64,000 nucleotides of DNA from CAWGMT01 sp963823675 (GTDB lineage: Bacteria; Planctomycetota; Planctomycetia; Isosphaerales; Isosphaeraceae): positions 248,001 to 312,000 of the forward strand of contig CAWGMT010000013.1 of the NCBI GenBank assembly GCA_963823675.1. Reading direction: 5' to 3'. Positions 58,830 to 64,000 of the stretch are shown here, piece after piece. Every line of letters starts with the position of its first letter. Within the stretch, counting starts at the first letter, position 1. The position numbers and the translations under genes are program-made. The notes beneath the pieces are model-generated. The model had not been told where the DNA came from and did no database searches. It saw nothing but the letters and a program-made list of their open reading frames with translations.

Positions 58830-59759
58830 ATGGCGGCGCGGCCGGCGGTGTCGACGCGAGCGACCGAAGGCTGGAAACGCGGGCCTGGTGGGCTGCACCA
58901 CTGGCCGCAATTCGTGGTGCGCTGGCTGTTTGGAACAGCCGACCCGACCGCCGAACCGCAGCCTCAGCCGATTCCGGTCGCGCGGTTCCAGAATCTCTGC
59001 GTCAGCCGCGAGGCCGGCGCGGGCGGCGGCGCGCTGGCGAGGCTTGTCGGCCAGCGAATGGGCTGGAAGGTTTACGACGAGGAACTGGTCGAAGCCATCG
59101 CGCATCGGATGCAGGTGCCGATCGACGAGGTGCGTGCCCTCGATGAGCTCGCGCCCAGCGTCGTCCAGGATTGGCTGCTTCCGCTGCGCGAGGAGTACTA
59201 CGCTCCCCAGGAAGCGTATCTCGACCACCTCGCCAAGCTGATCGAGGCGATCGGGCGGGCCGGTGAATCAATTCTGGTTGGACGGGGCGCGGGCTTCATG
59301 CTGCCGCGCGAGACGACGCTCTCGATCAGGGTCGTCGCCCCCTTGAGGGACCGCGCTTCGCGGCTGGCCGAGCGGATGGGTGTCTCCGTCCGGACGGCTC
59401 GCCGCGCCGCCCGGGACCTCGATCGCCGGCGAGCACAGTTCGATCGGACCATGCACCGGGCCAACGTGAACGACCCGCATAATTTTGACCTGGTGCTCGA
59501 CACCCACAGTCTCGGCCTGCAAATCGCGGCCGAAGTCGTCGTCCAGACCATCGAAATCGGGCGTACCATCGCCCCGGCATTGGACACGAGCCTGCGCGCC
59601 CGCACCGAGCCGGCTTATTTGAAACCCGAGCCGACCGGCGCCGCAGCCGGATCTCCCGACGAGATCGACGGCTCACCAGCCGCGGCCAGTCCGGCGATTC
59701 CGCTGCCCGCTAATCCGCCCGACCCGGACGAAAAGCGCGACTTCCCGTCCCCCCCGTGA
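58830..59759 (+). CDS. Cytidylate kinase-like protein
   Basis: Intact, 309 residues. The P-loop region is FQNLCVSREAGAGGGALARL. LVGQRMGWKVYDEELVEAIA and AGESILVGRGAGFMLP correspond to the substrate and Walker-like parts of the cytidylate kinase-like (AAK/CMK) family. DPHNFDLVLDTHSLGLQIAA matches the end of that domain. The N-terminal ~55 residues and the Pro/Asp-rich C-terminal tail (residues ~255-309) are outside the domain. The family's true phosphate acceptor is not known. Confidence 0.82.
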   Translation: MAARPAVSTRATEGWKRGPGGLHHWPQFVVRWLFGTADPTAEPQPQPIPVARFQNLCVSREAGAGGGALARLVGQRMGWKVYDEELVEAIAHRMQVPIDEVRALDELAPSVVQDWLLPLREEYYAPQEAYLDHLAKLIEAIGRAGESILVGRGAGFMLPRETTLSIRVVAPLRDRASRLAERMGVSVRTARRAARDLDRRRAQFDRTMHRANVNDPHNFDLVLDTHSLGLQIAAEVVVQTIEIGRTIAPALDTSLRARTEPAYLKPEPTGAAAGSPDEIDGSPAAASPAIPLPANPPDPDEKRDFPSPP

Positions 59760-60418
59760 TAAGCCGGCGGCATGGGCGGGGCGATGAATCAGTGGATGCA
59801 ACTCCGAATGGGGGACAGCCGCCCCCGGCTGTCCGGACGGACAGATGGCAGTTGGCGCGCGCGGCCCGAGAGGAAAGAAATCGCTCGACTTATTCTTTCG
59901 CCCGGCCTACAGAGCGTCGCACAAAGAAGGAAACTTCTCGGCGAAGGGCGGCGGGCACAGAGGCCCGCCCCACTGGGAGAATCAAGGGATCGTCTGAATC
60001 GGCTTGCACAATTCCGGGAGGGCGAGCCTCCCGGCGAGCCATCCTCCAAAGCGGCTCGGACCGAGCCTCGACCTCCCAGGATCGCGCAAGCCCATTTAGT
60101 GGGGCGAGGCTCCGTCCGAACCTCTCGGCGAGCCATTCTCCAAGGCGGCTCGGACCGAGCCTCGCCCTCCCAAGATCGCGCAAGCCCATTTAGTGGGGCG
60201 AGGCTCCGTCCGAACCTCCCGGCGAGCCATTCACCAAGGCGGTTCGGACCGAGCCTCGCCCTCCCAAGATCGCGCAAGCCCATTTAGTGGGGCGGGCGTC
60301 CCTGCCCGCCTCCGAGCTTTTTTTCTTTGTGCAACGAACAGTACGTCAACTTTTCATCACCCCAGGGCCAGGCGGGATGGGGGCGCTGCTTGTCTCGCCC
60401 CATGTTTTCGCCGGACGG
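59760..60418. other. Repeat-rich non-coding region
   Basis: Open frames here on both strands are products of the repeats (see next entry). Two smaller palindromes of GGCGGGC(A/G) type lie at ~59946-59973 and ~60293-60318. Confidence 0.6.
60005..60305. repeat. Three tandem 94-base palindromic units
   Basis: Units beginning near 60041, 60135 and 60229 repeat every 94 bases. Each contains GGCGAGGCTCCGTCCGA and its near-exact complement TCGGACCGAGCCTCGCC, separated by ~45 bases, and ends with CAAGCCCATTTAGTGGGGCG. The copies differ at only a few positions, so expansion was recent. Related to the 57.2 kb palindrome. Confidence 0.85.
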
Positions 60419-61270
60419 TCAAGAGCGCAGCGCGACGATGCTCAGTCCGTAGCGGTCGGCCAGGGCGATCACCTCGGGCTGGTCGAGCAGGATTGTCCGA
60501 CCGGCCTCGATCGCCAGGACGCGCGCGCCCGCCTTGTGCAGGTTTTCGATGGTCGTCGTGCCAATCGTCGGGACGTCAAATCGCATGTCTTGCTGCGGCT
60601 TGGCCACCTTGACCAAGGCCCAGCCCCCGGCCTTGCATAACTGCCCCGCGCGCTCGATGCAGCGATCGGTTCCTTCGATGGCCTCGACGGCCAGCGCGGC
60701 TCGTTCCTTCACAGCGACGGACTGCCCGATGTCCAGCCGGCCCATTTCCTTGGCGAGGCGCCAGCCGAACTCGATGTCCTTCTGTTCGGCCGCGGTCGGA
60801 GCGCGGCGGGTGAGAATTCCGTCGTTCACGAGCAACTCCGGGCAATAGTCCAGGGCCGAGGCGAACGTGATCCCCTCGCGTTCGAACTCGGCGATGACCC
60901 CGAGCAAGATACTATCGTCGCGATTGTCAGCGCGACCGCGACGATACCACATCACGATCATACGCCAGTCGGGCATGAGCTGTACGGTCCGCCACGGCGT
61001 GTACATCACGTTCTTGGTCACCTTGCCCGCCATGACGATCTGCTCGACGCCCAGGCGGCGGAACGCGCGGATCATCCGCCCGAGCTTGGCGACCCCCACG
61101 ACCTCGAACGACTCGCAGAGCGAGCTCAGCTCGCGGGAAGCCTCGTACTTGATTCCCACGCAGGCCACCCGGAGACCTTGCCGCCTCGCCGCTTCTGCAA
61201 ACAGGATCGGAAATCGCCCGCTCCCGGCGAGCAGACCGATCGGTCTGGCCTGCGCTGGCGCGATGCTGCC
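60419..61270 (-). CDS. lpxI: UDP-2,3-diacylglucosamine pyrophosphatase
   Basis: The sequence PIGLLAGSGRFPILFAEAAR, RQGLRVACVGIKYEASREL is the start of LpxI (DUF1009). The rest has GRMIRAFRRLGVEQIVMAGK, YRRGRADNRDDSILLGVIAE, FERE, LALDYCP-like ASALDYCPELLVNDGILTRR and FDVPTIGTTTIENLHKAGAR. It hydrolyses UDP-2,3-diacylglucosamine to lipid X in lipid A synthesis. No ATG, GTG or TTG exists in this frame before the conserved N-terminus; the first start is GTG 61168, which would remove ~30 conserved residues. A sequence error near 61240-61300 or an unusual start is likely. The gene follows lpxD. Confidence 0.88.
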   Translation of the reverse strand, partial: GSIAPAQARPIGLLAGSGRFPILFAEAARRQGLRVACVGIKYEASRELSSLCESFEVVGVAKLGRMIRAFRRLGVEQIVMAGKVTKNVMYTPWRTVQLMPDWRMIVMWYRRGRADNRDDSILLGVIAEFEREGITFASALDYCPELLVNDGILTRRAPTAAEQKDIEFGWRLAKEMGRLDIGQSVAVKERAALAVEAIEGTDRCIERAGQLCKAGGWALVKVAKPQQDMRFDVPTIGTTTIENLHKAGARVLAIEAGRTILLDQPEVIALADRYGLSIVALRS

Positions 61271-61298
61271 GCCGTTTTGCGTTGCAGAGGAATCACAA

Positions 61299-62492
61299 TC
61301 ACGCCGAGGGCTCCCAGAGGAATGAGGAGTAAACGGGCCCCTTCATTCGCAGCGGCATCAATCCTTGGCCCGATTGATGGGTGGAACGTCCGTCTCCGGA
61401 TTTCGCGGCGCTCCATTCGCCTCGCCAGACCCGGCATCGGGGCTCTGATCGACGGCCGGGGCGAGGGCGTCGATCCGCGCTGAGCTCGCGAAGCTGGCGA
61501 TGCATTTCGGGCAGCCGCTCGACCATCTGGAAGATCCGCCTTTGCTCGCGGACCGGGATGGCCGGCGAGCCCAGCACGTGCTGGCCGTCGGGCACGTTGC
61601 GATGGACCCCGGCCTGCGCGCCGACGATCACGCCCGAGCCGATCTGCGTGTTGTCCTTGATTCCAGCCTGGCCGGCCATGACCACGTAATCGCCGGTCTT
61701 GCAGCTTCCGGCGATGCCGACCAGCCCGCAGAGCAAGTTGTGGCGGCCGATCTGATTGTTATGACCGATCATCACCAGGTTGTCGATCTTGGTCCCCTCG
61801 CCGATGCGCGTGGCCTCAAAAGTTCCGCGGTCGATCGTGCAGTTGGAGCCGATCTCGACGTCGTCGGCGATCTCGAGCCGGCCGGAATGCGGAATCTTCA
61901 CGTGCCGGCCCTCACTGTGTCGGTAGCCGAATCCGTCCCCGCCCAGGACGCTGCCGGCGTGCACCTCCACGCGGTCGCCGAGGACCACGTTTTGATAGAG
62001 CACCGCGTTGGGATGAATCGTGCAGTCTCGCCCGATCTTGCACCCCGCGCCGATGACGGCCCCGGGAAAGAGCGTGGCGCCGTCGCCGATCTCGGCATCG
62101 TCGCCGACGTAAACGAACGGATAGATCGCCACGTTGGCGCCGATCCGGGCCGTGCTGGCGACGCACGCTTGGGGGTGGGTTCCCGTCCAGCGCGGCTTCT
62201 GCTCGCCGATCAGATGGCTGCGAACCGCAACGAACGCCGAGATGGGGTCGTCGACTTCGATGACCGCCAGGCTCGGCCCCACTTCGTTGCGCCCAACCTG
62301 GAAGTGGGGGCCCACGATCGCAGCCGATGCCGGCGACGTCCGCAGCAGCTTGTTGTACCGCGCGCTCTCGATGAACGTGATATCACCCGGGCCAGCCTCG
62401 GCGACCGGGCGGGCCGAGCGGATCGCCACGCTGCCATCACCAACCAAGCGTCCGCGCACCAATGCCGCAAGCTGTTCCACGGTTGCGACCAC
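61299..62492 (-). CDS. lpxD: UDP-3-O-acylglucosamine N-acyltransferase
   Basis: GTG 62492, with GGGGAG about seven bases before it. The N-terminal uridine-binding part is TVEQLAALVRGRLVGDGSVA, RPVAEAGPGDITFIESARYN. Left-handed parallel beta-helix hexapeptides follow (IGANVAIYPFVYVGDDAEIG, DGATLFPGAVIGAGCKIGRD, GGDGFGYRHSEGRHVKIPH). RGTFEATRIGEGTKIDNLVM, IGHNNQIGRHNLLCGLVGIA contains the catalytic His-containing block. Transfers a 3-hydroxyacyl chain to UDP-3-O-acyl-GlcN in the cytoplasm. The last ~60 residues are an unusual tail that may be out of frame. Confidence 0.92.
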   Translation of the reverse strand: MVATVEQLAALVRGRLVGDGSVAIRSARPVAEAGPGDITFIESARYNKLLRTSPASAAIVGPHFQVGRNEVGPSLAVIEVDDPISAFVAVRSHLIGEQKPRWTGTHPQACVASTARIGANVAIYPFVYVGDDAEIGDGATLFPGAVIGAGCKIGRDCTIHPNAVLYQNVVLGDRVEVHAGSVLGGDGFGYRHSEGRHVKIPHSGRLEIADDVEIGSNCTIDRGTFEATRIGEGTKIDNLVMIGHNNQIGRHNLLCGLVGIAGSCKTGDYVVMAGQAGIKDNTQIGSGVIVGAQAGVHRNVPDGQHVLGSPAIPVREQRRIFQMVERLPEMHRQLRELSADRRPRPGRRSEPRCRVWRGEWSAAKSGDGRSTHQSGQGLMPLRMKGPVYSSFLWEPSA

Positions 62493-62708
62493 GGGCACTC
62501 CCCTTTCTTCCCTGAAAGGAGCCGACCTTGACCCAGGCGAGCGAGAGGAGCGAAATTCGTCGTGAGGTCCGGTCTGGCCTGACTCGACATGTTTCCGAAC
62601 GGTGGACACGCGTTGGGTGTCCCAGGCCATTCGGAATGCTAATCCATGTCGTCTCAGAGAGCAAGTGTTCTTCCTTCTTGCTCGATCGTCCACCAGCCCT
62701 TGCCGACT

Positions 62709-63437
62709 TCACGTCCGAGACAGTTTCGACTGGACGAGCGCCGTCAGGTTCGGCACATACGGCAGATCATCGGGTGCACGAGCCGTACGGTCGAGCAGCA
62801 TTCCGGATAGACCGGCTCGGATCGCCCCGCGCACGTCATTCTCCAGGTCATCGCCCACGCAGAGAACCCGCTCCGGCGGCAAGCCCAGACGTGCACAGGC
62901 CGCGTGATAAAACGACGGATGAGGTTTGCGGAAACCAACTTCCGACGAAATGACCAGCGCGTCCAGGCACTCTGCCAGCTCGGGCAAGCCCTGCACAACC
63001 CGGCGCAACCGGCCATCGAAATTAGAGCCGATGCACACCGTGAGCCCCTGTGCCGCCAGGGCGCGCATGCCTGGTGCCACATCCGGAAAACAGCGCCACG
63101 ATCCCGGCGCGCTAAAGTGTTCCCACAGCTCATCGAAAGCACGATCCACGTGCGGAATCTCGGGGAGCACACCCATCACGATCTTCCGCCAGCGCCGCCG
63201 CTCGGTCGCCTCGTCGGTCGAAAGCGCCCCCCCGCTACCACGCACTTCGTCGTTTTCAAAGTGAACCTGAAACCGAGCTCGCACAATGTCCGGCTGCAAC
63301 TGCACACCCTGCCGCGCCGCAGTCGCCGTATAAGCTTCCGCAACTGACGGATCGGGCCGGATTAAAGTCCCGACCGCGTCGAAGACGATTCCTATTATAC
63401 CATTCCAGGCCGACTCTGGCCGCATTGGTGTTCCCAT
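62709..63437 (-). CDS. HAD family hydrolase
   Basis: HAD motif I is IGIVFDAVGTLIRPDP (Asp nucleophile, DAVGT as in HAD-IA/HDHD3-like proteins). Motif II is VCIGSNFDGRL, motif III VGFRKPHPSFY (Lys), motif IV VGDDLENDVRGAIRAG (Asp pair). A phosphatase or similar. Total ~243 residues from ATG 63437; a TTG 60 bases upstream would extend it. It is followed by lpxD, 217 bases away. Confidence 0.85.
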   Translation of the reverse strand: MGTPMRPESAWNGIIGIVFDAVGTLIRPDPSVAEAYTATAARQGVQLQPDIVRARFQVHFENDEVRGSGGALSTDEATERRRWRKIVMGVLPEIPHVDRAFDELWEHFSAPGSWRCFPDVAPGMRALAAQGLTVCIGSNFDGRLRRVVQGLPELAECLDALVISSEVGFRKPHPSFYHAACARLGLPPERVLCVGDDLENDVRGAIRAGLSGMLLDRTARAPDDLPYVPNLTALVQSKLSRT

Positions 63438-63616
63438 TCCAATCGAATCCTGATCTGCCACTTCAGAGAGATTGGGTAGAGCGTTTTGATTCGTCAAGAT
63501 CCACAGAAATCATCGACTGGGAAGTCTATAACAACAATATGGTCTGCTCGAGCGGGATGGAATACGTCGTCGTCCCGGTTTGATCGGCTGTTGACGTTCA
63601 ACTGGGAGGCGATTCG

Positions 63617-63799
63617 ATGCGCAAGATGAGTTCGCACCTGCCGAAAACTCCGTCGGGGAACTGGACGAGGCACGTTCCCGAGTCGATGTCCCGCGCGCTC
63701 GAGCGGCGTCACATGCTCGACACGCAGCAGCGGGCGTTTCAGCGGGATTCGGGCTCGCCGCACCCGAGCGCGAATCCGCGTCCCCGCCGGCCCTCCTGA
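63617..63799 (+). CDS. Small basic protein, possibly conserved
   Basis: 60 residues: MRKMSSHLPKTPSGNWTRHV, PESMSRALERRHMLDTQQRA and FQRDSGSPHPSANPRPRRPS. GGGAGG lies six bases before the ATG. No domain is recognised. The good ribosome binding site is the main support. Confidence 0.45.
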   Translation: MRKMSSHLPKTPSGNWTRHVPESMSRALERRHMLDTQQRAFQRDSGSPHPSANPRPRRPS

Positions 63800-63842
63800 A
63801 CGTGCGGCACATCGGTGCCGACACCGAGGAGATGGGACGCAT

Positions 63843-64000
63843 TCAGGGGCCACGGCCTGGCCGGACCAGGCCGGCCGTGACGTCGATGTCGAGATCGGCG
63901 ATTTGCCCTGCCGCCAGCTTGGGGAGAGCGATCCCGGCCATCGCCGCGTTGTCGGTACAGAGGGCAGGCGGCGGGATGAATAGCTCGGCGCCGAGCTCGA
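63843..64000 (-). CDS. tsaD: tRNA threonylcarbamoyladenosine synthesis protein TsaD, 3' end
   Basis: The last 51 codons are in the window: LELGAELFIPPPALCTDNAA, MAGIALPKLAAGQIADLDID, VTAGLVRPGRGP, then TGA at 63845-63843. FIPPPALCTDNAAM is a hallmark of TsaD/Kae1 proteins (Asp-Asn region). It catalyses transfer of the threonylcarbamoyl group to A37 of tRNAs reading ANN codons. The 5' part lies beyond the window. Confidence 0.9.
   Translation of the reverse strand, partial: ELGAELFIPPPALCTDNAAMAGIALPKLAAGQIADLDIDVTAGLVRPGRGP

Noticed and set aside
59772..60287. Open frames of 160-170 residues on both strands
   Set aside because: They exist only because the 94-base tandem repeats lack stops. 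No ribosome binding site and no domain.

Overview
The window looks like chromosome of a high-GC planctomycete, probably of the Isosphaeraceae/Gemmatales type. The evidence is the DUF1592/DUF1552 Planctomycete-cytochrome pair, Uma2 and DUF4058 family genes, kinase fusions ending in a formylglycine-generating-enzyme-like domain, very numerous palindromic repeats, and lipid A genes (lpxD, lpxI). The taxonomic placement is inference; there is no rRNA or other marker in the window.

Layout. 0-8.9 kb (+): a Bat (aerotolerance-type) operon in the order moxR end, DUF58 protein, a lipoprotein with a DUF4381-like tail, batA, batB, batC, batD, batE. It has about 20 apparent frameshifts but almost no in-frame nonsense codons. 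8.9-16.7 kb (-): a truncated DUF4058 gene, a secreted glycosidase-like protein, the DUF1552/DUF1592 operon, a membrane protein and an HNH remnant. 16.8-18.8 kb: an IS110-type element whose transposase carries a C-terminal CHC2 (DnaG-type) zinc finger. Its leader folds into a nested stem-loop with an internal loop, which resembles a bridge RNA. 19-24.7 kb: a Tat-exported aldo/keto reductase, a permease fragment, a complete group II intron with its reverse transcriptase, a Y1-transposase fragment and a HigA-like regulator. 25-27.3 kb (-): lgt, panC and a thioredoxin-like ferredoxin.

27.5-32.6 kb (+): a signalling cluster (response regulator, REC-histidine kinase, response regulator), an unknown protein and a FliM/SctQ-like SpoA-domain protein. 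32.7-34.4 kb: two fragments of the same IS4-type transposase bracket a two-gene cassette of small two-TM proteins. 34.5-36 kb (-): a polytopic glycosyltransferase-like protein. 36.7-43.1 kb (+): a giant Ser/Thr kinase - STAND NTPase - TPR - FGE-like protein. Its coding sequence contains four insertions of palindromic repeats. 43.2-43.6 kb: a REP-associated tyrosine transposase flanked by REP hairpins. 44-46 kb (-): a protein of seven tandem ~66-residue repeats. 46-47 kb (-): a VapBC module. 47.5-50.2 kb (+): a secreted Gly/Tyr-rich protein and a second membrane kinase. 50.9-64 kb: a planctomycete hypothetical, an MFS transporter, a polysaccharide export protein, Uma2, a NagB-like deaminase, a cytidylate-kinase-like protein, lpxI, lpxD, a HAD hydrolase and the 3' end of tsaD.

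Common themes. The window is rich in repeats and mobile DNA (IS110, group II intron, IS4 fragments, RAYT/REP, several palindrome families). The palindromes occur between genes and also inside genes. Many genes are split between frames; I annotate the probable full gene span and name the break. Because the breaks lack nonsense codons and are unevenly distributed, sequencing or assembly indels are the simplest explanation for most of them.
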